Below, piece by piece: positions 7,875 to 16,444 of a stretch of 34,813 bases of DNA. A program made the translations under genes and the position numbers. The DNA comes from Myxococcales bacterium (GTDB taxonomy: Bacteria > Myxococcota_A > Polyangia > Fen-1088). The notes under the pieces are model-generated. The model saw only the letters and a list, made by a program, of their open reading frames with translations, had not been told where the DNA came from and searched no databases. Numbering within the stretch: the stretch's first letter is position 1; the number at the start of each line of letters is the position of its first letter. The stretch is from contig PNBO01000171.1 in assembly GCA_003136095.1 (NCBI GenBank), forward strand, positions 1 through 34,813, given 5' to 3'.

Positions 7875-9559
7875 ATTACCCGCTTCCAGATTCCGGCCTC
7901 GACAAAGACGCGGAAGAGCTCGGCGTCGCACTTGCCGGCGCGCACCTCGCCCTCCAGGATGGCGAGGGCGCGGGGCACCGGCACCGCGGCCTTGTACGGG
8001 CGATCCGCCGCCGTGAGGGCATCGAAGATGTCGGCAATGGTCAACATGCGCGCCTCGACGGGAATGGCGTCGCCGCGCAGGCTCGCGGGATAGCCGCTGC
8101 CGTCGAGTAGCTCGTGGTGCGCGCCCGCGATACGCGGAATGCCGCGCAGGCTGCGGCCCCAGGGAATCGTGCGCAGGAAGGCAACGGTGTGCTCGACGTG
8201 GCTTTGGATCTGCAGCCGCTCGTCCGGCGTCAGGCTGCCCCGTGCCACCTGCAACGCGGACAGTTCCTCCGGCGTGAGATAGGGTTGCGTCTTCCCGTCC
8301 TCGTCGAGGTAGGTCAGGTTCGCCATCTCCGCCAGGCGGGCCAGGGCGGGACCATCCATCACCGTCGGTTCGTTGGCGGCCAGCACCACCTGCCAGCATT
8401 CGTCGACGCCGGCCAGACGGGCCGCCAGCTCGCGGTCGAGCGCGACGAGCCGCTCGTCCGTTCCCGCTGCGCCCGTCTGCATGCACGCAAGCTGGGCGCG
8501 TAAGGCCTCCGTCTCGAATGCCTTGCGGATGTAGCGAAAACGCATGCCCACCGCCACGAGCTGCCAGTCATAGAGCTTCTTGGCCTTGACCAGGACCTGC
8601 TCGCGCACCCCGACCTTGCCGAAGTCGTGCAGCACCCCCGCGTACTCGAGCTGGCGGAGATCGTCGCGCGAGAAGCGAAGGGGTGCGAGCGGCCCGTCGG
8701 AGATGCCATCGACCTTCTCGGCCAAGGCGACCGTCAGCGTGGCCACCCGCCGGGAATGGCCGGAGGTGGTCGGATCGCGAGACTCGATGGCGGTCACCGA
8801 GGCGTCGACGAAGCCCTCGAACAAGCGGCGAATCTCGTCGTAGAGGATGGCGTTTTCCAGCGACACGCCGGCCTGCGAAGCGAGGGCCAGCGCCATCTCC
8901 TCGGCGCGACGGTCGAAAGGCACGACCTGGGCGGCGAAGTCGGCTGGGCCACGCAGCTTGCTCGCCGGCGCGCGCTTCTTGTTGATGAGCTGGATGACCC
9001 CCATCACGTCGCCCATGGCCGACAGCATGGGCACGGTCAGCATCGAGCGCGCCTGGTAGCCGGTCTTCTGATCGAAGCTGCGATTGTGGGTCAGGCCGCC
9101 CTTGTCGGTGGCAGCGAGCGCGGAGAAATCGGGGATGTTGCTGGGTCGGCCGGAGAGCACGGCCTTGCCCGCGATGGACGACTCGTCGACCTTGAGCCGC
9201 GATTCCTGGAAATCGACGGCCATCGAGTCGTTCTGCGAGAGCATGAAGTGCAAGACGGCGCTGCCGTCGCGCCCCTCACCGAGCGCGGCCGAACGCCGGC
9301 GCGCGGCTTGTCGGATCGCGGGCACGGTGACCGCCGGTGCCACCGCCCCACTCGCATCCTCGTCCTGCGTCTCGAGCACGTAGACGCTGCCCGCGTCGGC
9401 TCCGGTGATCTGCCGGCTCTTGAGCAGAATGAGGTCGAGCAGCTTTTGGATGTCGCGTTCCGAGGAAAGCGCGCGAGATATGGCCAGAAGCTCGTCGCGT
9501 TCGTAGCGGGCTCGCGCCGCCGCCTGTTCCGCGCTTGCCTGGTCTTCCCCTGGAGCCAT
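7871..9559 (-). CDS. GAF-HD-GYP putative c-di-GMP phosphodiesterase
   Basis: 562 residues. A coiled N-terminus (about 5-30) leads into a GAF domain (about 35-235) and then an HD-GYP domain (about 245-540). HSRRV (268-272), HDFGK (311-315), HHELLDGSGYP (481-491) and ADIFDALTAADRPY (509-522) are all present, so hydrolysis of c-di-GMP or a related dinucleotide is expected. Roughly 105 residues (about 331-438) are inserted between VLVKAKKL and GSLTPDERLQIQSH, two pieces normally nearly continuous in HD-GYP domains. ATG 9559 is chosen because GGAAGGG precedes it and it sits 22 bases after phoH. It occupies the phoH-ybeY slot where many bacteria carry the 7TM-HD protein PgpH. Confidence 0.92.
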   Translation of the reverse strand: MAPGEDQASAEQAAARARYERDELLAISRALSSERDIQKLLDLILLKSRQITGADAGSVYVLETQDEDASGAVAPAVTVPAIRQAARRRSAALGEGRDGSAVLHFMLSQNDSMAVDFQESRLKVDESSIAGKAVLSGRPSNIPDFSALAATDKGGLTHNRSFDQKTGYQARSMLTVPMLSAMGDVMGVIQLINKKRAPASKLRGPADFAAQVVPFDRRAEEMALALASQAGVSLENAILYDEIRRLFEGFVDASVTAIESRDPTTSGHSRRVATLTVALAEKVDGISDGPLAPLRFSRDDLRQLEYAGVLHDFGKVGVREQVLVKAKKLYDWQLVAVGMRFRYIRKAFETEALRAQLACMQTGAAGTDERLVALDRELAARLAGVDECWQVVLAANEPTVMDGPALARLAEMANLTYLDEDGKTQPYLTPEELSALQVARGSLTPDERLQIQSHVEHTVAFLRTIPWGRSLRGIPRIAGAHHELLDGSGYPASLRGDAIPVEARMLTIADIFDALTAADRPYKAAVPVPRALAILEGEVRAGKCDAELFRVFVEAGIWKRVM

Positions 9560-9581
9560 CGCTAGCGCCCTTCCGGGCCCG

Positions 9582-10616
9582 CTACTTCTCGGGCCTCCCC
9601 GGAGCTCCCCGACCGGGCTCGCCGTCGGCCGGTTTGCGCTCGTAGGCACGGATGATCTTGGCCACCAGCGGGTGGCGGACCACGTCGACCTCGGTGAAGT
9701 AGCAGAAGGCGATGCCCTCGACGTCCTTGAGCAGGTACTCGGCCTCGGTGAGGCCGGAACGCCGCCGGTCGGGCAAATCGATCTGCGTGACGTCGCCGGT
9801 AACCACGGCCTTGGACTCGAATCCCAAGCGAGTCAGGAACATCTTCATCTGCTCGCTCGTCGTATTCTGGGCCTCGTCGAGGATGACGAAGGAATCGTTG
9901 AGCGTGCGGCCGCGCATGAAGGCGATGGGCGCGATCTCCAGGATGCCACGCTCCATGAGCTGCTCGACCCGGTCGAAATCAAGCATGTCGTGTAGCGCGT
10001 CGTAGAGCGGCCGCAGGTAGGGCGAAACCTTGTCCTCCATGGTGCCGGGCAGAAAGCCCAGACGCTCGCCCGCCTCGATGGCCGGCCGGGTGAGCACGAT
10101 GCGCTTCACACGCTTTTCCAAGAGCTCGCGCAACGCCAGCGCCATCGCTAGGTAGGTCTTGCCGGTGCCGGCCGGGCCGATGGCGAAGACGATGTCGCGC
10201 TCGCGGATGGCGTCCACGTAGCGCTTCTGGGCCAGGCCCTTGGGCGCGATGGGGCGGGCGCGGCTGCCGACGAGAATGGTGTCCGAGAAGACCTCTTGCA
10301 GGTTGGCGCCGGCGTCGCCGCGCAGAACCTCGGCGGCACGGCCCACGTCCTCGGGCCCGATGGGGCGCCCGCTGCGAGCCATGCGGTAGAGCTGCTCGAC
10401 CAGGCGCCGGGCCTGCGCGATGGCGTCGGCGCTGCCCATCAGGGTCAGCTCGTTGCCGCGGGAGTGCAGCCGAGCGTTGGTTTCCAGCTCGATGCGCTTG
10501 AGGTTGGCGTTGCGCTCGCCGAAGAGCATCAGCGCCACGCGGTTGTCGTCGAGGACCACCCGGTCGGACTCGACGTCGCCACTGCCACGATAGGGATCAG
10601 AAGATCGATGACTCAC
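9582..10616 (-). CDS. phoH: PhoH-like ATPase (YbeZ type)
   Basis: 344 residues. A KH-like N-terminal segment (about 20-80) precedes the PhoH ATPase domain. Walker A is GPAGTGKT (147-154) and Walker B is FVILDEAQ (243-250), followed by [13 protein letters not shown] and [11 protein letters not shown], all hallmark PhoH strings. It is a cytoplasmic nucleotide-dependent RNA-associated protein that works with YbeY. GTG 10616 is taken as start because similarity begins just after it; the open frame upstream reads as non-coding and a Shine-Dalgarno sequence is weak. It is first in the phoH, HD-GYP, ybeY operon and diverges from mazG across 112 bases that must hold both promoters. Confidence 0.94.
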   Translation of the reverse strand: MSHRSSDPYRGSGDVESDRVVLDDNRVALMLFGERNANLKRIELETNARLHSRGNELTLMGSADAIAQARRLVEQLYRMARSGRPIGPEDVGRAAEVLRGDAGANLQEVFSDTILVGSRARPIAPKGLAQKRYVDAIRERDIVFAIGPAGTGKTYLAMALALRELLEKRVKRIVLTRPAIEAGERLGFLPGTMEDKVSPYLRPLYDALHDMLDFDRVEQLMERGILEIAPIAFMRGRTLNDSFVILDEAQNTTSEQMKMFLTRLGFESKAVVTGDVTQIDLPDRRRSGLTEAEYLLKDVEGIAFCYFTEVDVVRHPLVAKIIRAYERKPADGEPGRGAPGRPEK

Positions 10617-10728
10617 GGTTGGTGTTTTCTCTGTAGCACGAGGCCCGCCCAAGAACCAGGCAGCAGTCAGCCGCACGACCAGCGACACGACTCGAAGCTG
10701 TGACAAATGCGGGCTAGACTGCCAGCCC

Positions 10729-11568
10729 GTGACCGAAGAAACACCTCCGCCCGCGATGAACCTGGATCCCCTGCCCGGCAAACAGACCGGCGCGAATCTG
10801 CCCCGGCTCGTGGGCCTCATGCAGCGGCTGCTCGCGCCCGACGGCTGTCCCTGGGACCGCGAACAGACCCTGACCACGCTGCTGCCCTATCTCGTCGAGG
10901 AAACCTACGAGGTGGTGGATGCCCTGCAAAGCGGCAGCGTCGCCGACCACCGCGAGGAGCTCGGCGACCTGCTCTTGCAGGTGATCTTCCAGGCCGAGCT
11001 GCGCCACGACGAGGGCGGCTTCGGCATCGACGACGTCATCGAAGGCATCGTGCGCAAGCTGGTGCGCCGGCACCCGCACGTCTTCGGCGAGGTACACGCC
11101 AAGAACGCCGACGAGGCGCTGGCAAGCTGGGCCAAGCTCAAGGCGACCGAGAAGGCGAAGCAGGGCAAGAAGGGCGCGCTCGACGGCATCCCGCGCAGCG
11201 CCCCGGCCCTGGTGCGCGCCATGCGCGCGGGCGAGAAAGCCGGCGCGGTCGGGTTCGACTGGCCGGACGCGGCGGGCGTGCGCGACAAGGTCAATGAGGA
11301 ACTGGCCGAATTCGACGAGGCGTGCGCCAGCCAGGACCGCGCGGCCATGCGCCGCGAGCTCGGCGACCTGCTCTTTGCCGTCGTGAACCTGGCGCGCAAG
11401 CTCGACCTCGACGCCGAGCACAGTCTGCGCGAGGCGACCGACCGCTTCGGCCGCCGCTTCGCCTGGATGGAAGAAAAGCTGGAGGCCGAAGGCCGTAGCA
11501 TCAAGGCGGCCTCGCCCGCGGAACAGAACGCTCTCTGGGAAGCGGCGAAGAAGGCAGGCGTGACGTAG
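10729..11568 (+). CDS. mazG: Nucleoside triphosphate pyrophosphohydrolase MazG
   Basis: 279 residues carrying two MazG all-alpha domains, as in the E. coli-type enzyme. The first has GCPWDREQT, then [10 protein letters not shown] and [15 protein letters not shown]. The second has EELAEFDEA and [15 protein letters not shown]. The acidic EExxE and ExxD metal ligands are present in both. It hydrolyses NTPs/dNTPs to monophosphate and pyrophosphate, as house-cleaning or in stress control. The start is taken as GTG 10729; ATG 10756 is also possible. It is the last core gene before the repeat-rich island. Confidence 0.94.
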   Translation: MTEETPPPAMNLDPLPGKQTGANLPRLVGLMQRLLAPDGCPWDREQTLTTLLPYLVEETYEVVDALQSGSVADHREELGDLLLQVIFQAELRHDEGGFGIDDVIEGIVRKLVRRHPHVFGEVHAKNADEALASWAKLKATEKAKQGKKGALDGIPRSAPALVRAMRAGEKAGAVGFDWPDAAGVRDKVNEELAEFDEACASQDRAAMRRELGDLLFAVVNLARKLDLDAEHSLREATDRFGRRFAWMEEKLEAEGRSIKAASPAEQNALWEAAKKAGVT

Positions 11569-11620
11569 GGTGGAGAGGAGCAGGAAGGAGTGCAGGTTGA
11601 TGGTGTTGACTCAAGATCTG

Positions 11621-11666
11621 TTATCGGCCATTTTGCGGATGCGATTCGGTGAAGGCCAAAAGACGC
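11621..11666 (-). repeat. Decayed IS end, outward facing (copy 1)
   Basis: Read on the minus strand this segment gives CCTTCACCGAATCGCATCCG, then CAAAATGGCCGATAA. It matches the other copies (CCTTGGCCGAAACGCATCCG, then CAGTAAAATGTCCGATA). It is inverted relative to the copies at 15.2, 18.2 and 21.5 kb, and its outer tip points left, away from the cellulase genes. It lies in the 233-base gap between mazG and the GH12 gene. The rest of that gap is somewhat AT-richer and shows no gene. Confidence 0.75.
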
Positions 11667-11801
11667 ATGCTCCGACTATGCTCAAAATGCAACCTTCCCA
11701 AATTGCATGACCTCTTGGTTTACTAGGCGTACTTCGGCAGGGGAGCTCGGAAGTCTCATCCGCCAAAGGCGACGAAAGTAGAAATCAGAAAGGATCGGAG
11801 A

Positions 11802-13331
11802 ATGGATTCGAGGTTTGGGTTGCATGCCGCTTCTAGGATGTCCTTCGCCCTTCCGGGCGTCATTCTGCTTGCCGGGGTCGCCGCATGTGGCGGCATGGGA
11901 GCACGTCCCGTGGAGGTGGATGCCGCCCTTCCGCCGGTTTGGCCGGCCGAGCAGACGGTCAGCAGCTGCGACGACTTTGCGACCATAGCCGTGGGTTCCT
12001 ACGTCCTGCAATCGAACTATTGGAACAAGGACACCTGTCCCGGAACCCAGTGCATCGAGATGAACAGCGTCACCGGCGCCTTCTCCGTGACCCAAGGTCC
12101 TCCAGCCTGCGGGAACAACGTCGCCTCCTTCCCCAACGTGCTCTACGGCTGCTCCTACGGGAACTGCACCCCTGCCAGCGTTCTGCCCAAGCCGGTCGGG
12201 CAGCTCTCCTCGTTGACAAGCAGTTGGGATTTCTCCGCAGGGGGTATCGCGAGCGACCGCTGGAACGTGTCCTACGACCTCTGGTTTTGCCCCGACAACA
12301 ACTGCGCGGCCAGCGGATTCCCCAACGGGCTCGAGTTGATGATCTGGCTGGACTACAACAACGCCTATGGCTGGAAGACCCACCTCGGCAGCGTGAGCCT
12401 GGCCGGATACACCTGGGACGTTTGGGCGGCCGACATGCTCGTCGGCGGGGCCTCCGCCAGTTGGAACTACATGAACTACATCCTCAAACCCCCGATGGTG
12501 ACGTCCGTGACCAAACTGGACCTGAATGCGTTCATCCGAGACGCAATCCAGCGAGGCTATGCCCAGAATTCCTGGTACCTCTACGCAATCCAGGCCGGCA
12601 TGGAGGTGCGATCCGGCGGCATGCCCTTCACCAGCAACAGCTTCTCCGTCACCATCAACGGCGAGACCGCGTCGACGGCCCCGGTGGCGAATCAGGGCCC
12701 GTCCTGCGACGGTGGCCTCCCCACCGCGGACGGGCAACTCAGCATCAGTGACAGTTACGTCACCGCGGGCCCGCTGCACGGATACGGCGCGGCCTGGACC
12801 TCGGCGGTAGGCGGCTCGACTGCCATCGTCTGCGGCACGCCCGTCTGCACCGGAGGGCAAGAGGGGGCAGCAGGGACTTGCTCACCGGCGTTGGGGCCAT
12901 CGGCTCTGTGCACGGCGGGCACCGTTTCGGCGGATCCAACCTATCATGCAGTGGCGGGCATTGGTTTCGAGCTCAACCAAGACTTGCTCGTCGCTGGCGG
13001 CGCCAGCGATGTCGATGGTGGCGACATTGCCCCTATCGGCACCATCACCATCCCCAACAGCCTCACGGTTGCCATCACAAAATCGGACTCCCTGGGCGGG
13101 GACTCCTCTCTGCGACTGCAACTCAAGGACGTGGACGGCAATCTCTTCTGTTACGCGGGCCCGCTGAACGAGGTCATACCCATCGACAAGCTCAACACCC
13201 AGTGTTGGAACAACAAGGGCGACTTCGCCACGTCCAGCACACTCTTCACCCGACTCGACGTCATCGTGCCGAGCAGCGCGACCACGGACCTACCGTTCTC
13301 CTACTGCCTGGCCAACGTCACGGTGCAGTAG
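11802..13331 (+). CDS. Lipoprotein GH12 endoglucanase with C-terminal extra domain
   Basis: 509 residues. A lipoprotein signal ends in VAAC (Cys29). Residues about 55-288 match glycoside hydrolase family 12: YVLQSNYWN (67-75), GTQCIEM, FPNVLYG (110-116), YDLWF, ELMIWLDY with probable nucleophile Glu178, and YAIQAGMEV with probable acid/base Glu268. It should cut beta-1,4-glucan (cellulose, mixed-linkage glucan or xyloglucan) at the cell surface with retention. Residues about 295-509 are a separate cysteine-containing, beta-rich-looking domain that I do not recognise; a carbohydrate-binding role is a guess. GGAG precedes ATG 11802. The GH9 gene follows after 33 bases, so the two are probably co-transcribed. 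Confidence 0.9.
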   Translation: MDSRFGLHAASRMSFALPGVILLAGVAACGGMGARPVEVDAALPPVWPAEQTVSSCDDFATIAVGSYVLQSNYWNKDTCPGTQCIEMNSVTGAFSVTQGPPACGNNVASFPNVLYGCSYGNCTPASVLPKPVGQLSSLTSSWDFSAGGIASDRWNVSYDLWFCPDNNCAASGFPNGLELMIWLDYNNAYGWKTHLGSVSLAGYTWDVWAADMLVGGASASWNYMNYILKPPMVTSVTKLDLNAFIRDAIQRGYAQNSWYLYAIQAGMEVRSGGMPFTSNSFSVTINGETASTAPVANQGPSCDGGLPTADGQLSISDSYVTAGPLHGYGAAWTSAVGGSTAIVCGTPVCTGGQEGAAGTCSPALGPSALCTAGTVSADPTYHAVAGIGFELNQDLLVAGGASDVDGGDIAPIGTITIPNSLTVAITKSDSLGGDSSLRLQLKDVDGNLFCYAGPLNEVIPIDKLNTQCWNNKGDFATSSTLFTRLDVIVPSSATTDLPFSYCLANVTVQ

Positions 13332-13364
13332 CCCGGCGGGCGGTCTACGACGATTCATTCTCGG

Positions 13365-15041
13365 ATGCCGTCTTTCACCTGGTTGCTCGCCCGTCCCCTG
13401 CTGGCCGTCGGCCTGTCCCTCGGCTGCGCCGCTTGCGTGGATCAGTCGTGTGCATCCGGCACCGAGAAGTGGAACGGTGATCTGTGCCAGCCCCCGTCCA
13501 CCGTACACGTGAACACGGTGGGCTTCCTGCCCGATCATGCCAAGGCGGCGGTGGTGTTGCAGGCGGCGACGACCTTCTCCCTCATGCGCGCCGACGACTC
13601 GGAGGCCATGTCCGGCAACGCGACCGGGCCCGTGCACGATGGCGACACCGGCCTGGATCTGTGGACCATCGACTTCTCGTCGTTCAGCGAGCCGGGCGAG
13701 TACTACCTGGACGTTCCCGGCGTCGGGCGTTCGGTGAGCTTTCGCATCGACGCCAATGTCTACACCGACGTGACGAAGACGCTGATGCTGGGCATGTACG
13801 GCCAGCGCTGCGGCGTCGCCGTCGAGCTCGAGCACGACGGCAAGACCTTCGCCCACGACCAATGCCACACGCACGACGCCATCCCCTGGGAAGACCAGGC
13901 CAGCGGTGCGGTGAAGGACGTGATCGGCGGCTGGCATGACGCCGGCGACTACGGCAAGTACAGCAACAACGCCGCGTTCTCGCTGGGCATGCTCTTCCGC
14001 GCCTGGGAGCTCTCCCCGGACAAGCTCGCCGGGCTGGCGCTGGCCATCCCCGAGCACGGCGGCCCCATCCCGGATTTCCTGGCCGAAGCCAAGGTCGAGC
14101 TCGCTCAGCTGCTGAACATGCAGCGCGACGACGGCAGCGTCTACCAGCAGGTTTCGGAAGTCAACTTCGAAGGCTTCATCTCGCCGAGCGCCGACACCGG
14201 CGCCCGCTACCTCTTCGGCTTCGGCACGGTGCAGGCCGCCGATGTGGTGGCCGTGGCCGCCGCCGGCGCGAGACTGTTTCTACCCTACGACACCGGGTAC
14301 GCCTCGCTCTGCCTGGCCGCCGCCCAGAAGTCCTGGGCCTACCTGCAAGCCAACGGTTTCGCCGCCGCGGACCTGAGCGGCACGAACCACCCCGGCTACT
14401 GGCGGCGCGACGACGCGCCCGAGCGGCTCTGGGCCGCGGCGGAGCTGTGGGAGACCACCGGGGCCGCGGACGCGCTGGCGGCCGTCGAGGCCAAGATCGG
14501 TACCACCTCGGTCTCGCCGAGTTGGGACTGGCCGAACGTCGGCAACCTGGGCATCTTCACGTACGTGTTGTCCAAGCGCGATGGCCGCGACGCGACGGTG
14601 CTCGCGTCCGTCATCGACAACATCAACAGCTCGGCAAACGCAATCCTTTCCCAAATTTCGACGAGCGGCTTCGCGCGCGGCATTCCGAGCTACAACTGGG
14701 GCTCCAACGGCTCGATCGCCCGGACGACGCTGAACCTGATGGTCGCCAACGTACTGCAGCCCGACGCCAAGCTCGTCGACGGCGCCGTCGCGCAGCTCGA
14801 TTACCTGCTCGGGCGCAACGTCTTCGGCCGCTCGTTCGTGACTGGCCTCGGACACTTCTCGCCCATCCACCCGCACCACCGTCCGTCGTCCATCACCGGG
14901 GCGTGGCCCGGCCTGCTGGTGGGAGGCCCCAACGGCAGCGCGACAGCGTGGAAGGACGACCAGGAGGTCTACCAGGAGAACGAGATCGCCATCAACTGGA
15001 ACACGGCGATGATTTTCGCCGCCGCCAGCCTGACGCCGTGA
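13365..15041 (+). CDS. Lipoprotein GH9 cellulase with N-terminal Ig-like domain
   Basis: 558 residues. A lipoprotein-type leader ends at Cys21 or Cys24. An Ig-like CelD_N domain (about 46-130) is followed by the GH9 alpha-barrel domain. GGWHDAGDYGKY (188-199) supplies the catalytic-base aspartates Asp192 and Asp195. HPHHRPS is the conserved His/Arg substrate motif. NEIAINWNTAM near the end supplies the acid Glu540. The enzyme is an inverting endo- or exo-glucanase, expected at the outer surface. Pairing GH9 with GH12 on one transcript suggests a small plant-glucan degradation unit. The module sits between outward-facing copies of the IS-end repeat. Confidence 0.93.
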   Translation: MPSFTWLLARPLLAVGLSLGCAACVDQSCASGTEKWNGDLCQPPSTVHVNTVGFLPDHAKAAVVLQAATTFSLMRADDSEAMSGNATGPVHDGDTGLDLWTIDFSSFSEPGEYYLDVPGVGRSVSFRIDANVYTDVTKTLMLGMYGQRCGVAVELEHDGKTFAHDQCHTHDAIPWEDQASGAVKDVIGGWHDAGDYGKYSNNAAFSLGMLFRAWELSPDKLAGLALAIPEHGGPIPDFLAEAKVELAQLLNMQRDDGSVYQQVSEVNFEGFISPSADTGARYLFGFGTVQAADVVAVAAAGARLFLPYDTGYASLCLAAAQKSWAYLQANGFAAADLSGTNHPGYWRRDDAPERLWAAAELWETTGAADALAAVEAKIGTTSVSPSWDWPNVGNLGIFTYVLSKRDGRDATVLASVIDNINSSANAILSQISTSGFARGIPSYNWGSNGSIARTTLNLMVANVLQPDAKLVDGAVAQLDYLLGRNVFGRSFVTGLGHFSPIHPHHRPSSITGAWPGLLVGGPNGSATAWKDDQEVYQENEIAINWNTAMIFAAASLTP

Positions 15042-15211
15042 TCCGCGGTACTTCACCACGTCTTCGTGCCAGCCCGTTCCGGTCGCCCGACGTTCCGTAT
15101 TCGTTCAGGGAACCGCGTCTGGTGAGCGACGGCGGCTTCAGGCAAGCTTCGTGCATGCCGAGGAGAATCCGCCTGGGCCGCAAGCTCCGGGCGCACCTGG
15201 TTGAGGAGCTC

Positions 15212-15345
15212 AAGCGCCATCTTTCCTTCACCGAAACGCATCTGCAGCAAATGTCGACACGAAACATTACGTCAACCACAGAGGCCTACACATCAATCTG
15301 CCCCTATACTCAAGGGTTACCTAACATCCTTTTATCGGACATTTG
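15212..15345 (+). repeat. Abutting right and left IS ends (copy 2)
   Basis: 15212-15258 is a right-end copy with CCTTCACCGAAACGCATCTG, ending in a damaged AAATGTCGACA tip. The outer flank ACCACAGAGGCCTACACATC continues to AATCTGCCCCTATACTC (15275-15310), shared with the copies at 18.2 and 21.5 kb. A left end at 15316-15345 matches 17771-17800 in 29 of 30 positions (TAACATCCTTTTATCGGACA core). A right end meeting a left end is the expected scar of adjacent or tandem insertions. Confidence 0.8.
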
Positions 15346-15669
15346 CAAAGTGGCGCTTCAAAGGACTATCCACCGGTGTATCGAAGAATTGAAGCAGTAG
15401 TAGTAGTGGTGCCGCTCTCGAGCCCGAAGGTTAGGTACTGCGGCGAGAGTTGCCGGGCATGTGGGCATGGTTGACATGGGGGGCGTTACCGGAGAACCTG
15501 GGAGGCAATGCGGCGGCAGCAGGAGTAGCCACATGCTCTATCCCCCGCCGATCTTCTCCTCACCGACGCATCCTGGCGCGGTAGGAAGAGGACAGCGGCC
15601 GCTTGGGCTGGGGCGCGTAAGATTCGAGGTGAGCGACTAGGGCAAAGACCGTTCGAGCAAGGGAGATTC
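15346..15669. other. Non-coding stretch upstream of the deacetylase gene
   Basis: I see no gene here. There is a short GTA microrepeat (CAGTAGTAGTAGTGG near 15397) and an AAGGGAG Shine-Dalgarno sequence just before ATG 15670. A promoter for the deacetylase/acyltransferase pair is likely to be in this stretch, but no confident -35/-10 pair was found. Confidence 0.5.
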
Positions 15670-16443
15670 ATGAGCCAGAGCAGCGCCGCATGGGTGACCC
15701 CCCCACAGTTCAAGCTAGCCAACCTGTCGCCGGCGATCTATCGCGCCTTCCTCAGCAAGGCCAAGCAGGCCGGGTACGCCTTCGTCCGCTTCGGAGAGAG
15801 CGACCGCGTTCCCTCGCAGCCCTACATCCTGCTCCGGCACGACATTGATCTGTCGCCTCGCTATGCAGCGGAAATGGCCAAGCTGGAACGAGACGCCGGC
15901 ATTGCGTCCACCTACTTCGTGCTCATCGACGGCCAGTTCTACAATATTCTTCGCCCAGACAACATCCGACATCTGCGCACGATCCACGACCTGGGCTTCG
16001 AGATTGGCCTGCATTTCTCGGTAACTCAATCGACCAAGGCTTCCGTCGAGGACGAAATCGAGTATCAGGTGCGCACGCTAGAGTCGATCATCGAGGCTCC
16101 GGTTCGGTCGATCTCGCAGCACGATCCCGTCAACACCGGCGCGTATCGTCCTGTTTCGAGCAGGTACGTCGACGCCTACGCGGCGTTTGATCGGCTCGGA
16201 TTGCTGTACGTGAGCGACAGCGGGAAGATGTGGCGGCAGTACACCTTCGACACGGCACTGGATACGGGACGCAATCTCTGTCTGCTGGCTCATCCCATTT
16301 CGTGGATCTGCGAGAAGTACGATTTGCTCTCGGTGATCCACGACATCAAGGAAGAGGAGGTCACGGCGCTCACCAATCGCTTCTCGACCTTTGCCCACAA
16401 CCACATCACGTACTACCAGAAGCGAATGGCCGAGGAGGAATGA
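15670..16443 (+). CDS. NodB-like polysaccharide deacetylase family protein
   Basis: 257 residues, soluble, no signal peptide. RHDIDLSPRYAAEM (56-69) is the metal-site start of the branch in which the usual TFDDG becomes HDID (His57, Asp58, Asp60). STYFVL (80-85) and FEIGLHFS (110-117) with His115 follow as expected. Members of this branch occur in surface-polysaccharide and glycan-modification loci. Removal of an N-acetyl or similar group from a sugar is the likely chemistry, probably in the cytoplasm. An AAGGGAG site precedes the ATG. The acyltransferase GTG starts one base after its stop, so the two genes are tightly coupled. The exact substrate is unknown. Confidence 0.85.
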   Translation: MSQSSAAWVTPPQFKLANLSPAIYRAFLSKAKQAGYAFVRFGESDRVPSQPYILLRHDIDLSPRYAAEMAKLERDAGIASTYFVLIDGQFYNILRPDNIRHLRTIHDLGFEIGLHFSVTQSTKASVEDEIEYQVRTLESIIEAPVRSISQHDPVNTGAYRPVSSRYVDAYAAFDRLGLLYVSDSGKMWRQYTFDTALDTGRNLCLLAHPISWICEKYDLLSVIHDIKEEEVTALTNRFSTFAHNHITYYQKRMAEEE

Positions 16444-16444
16444 C

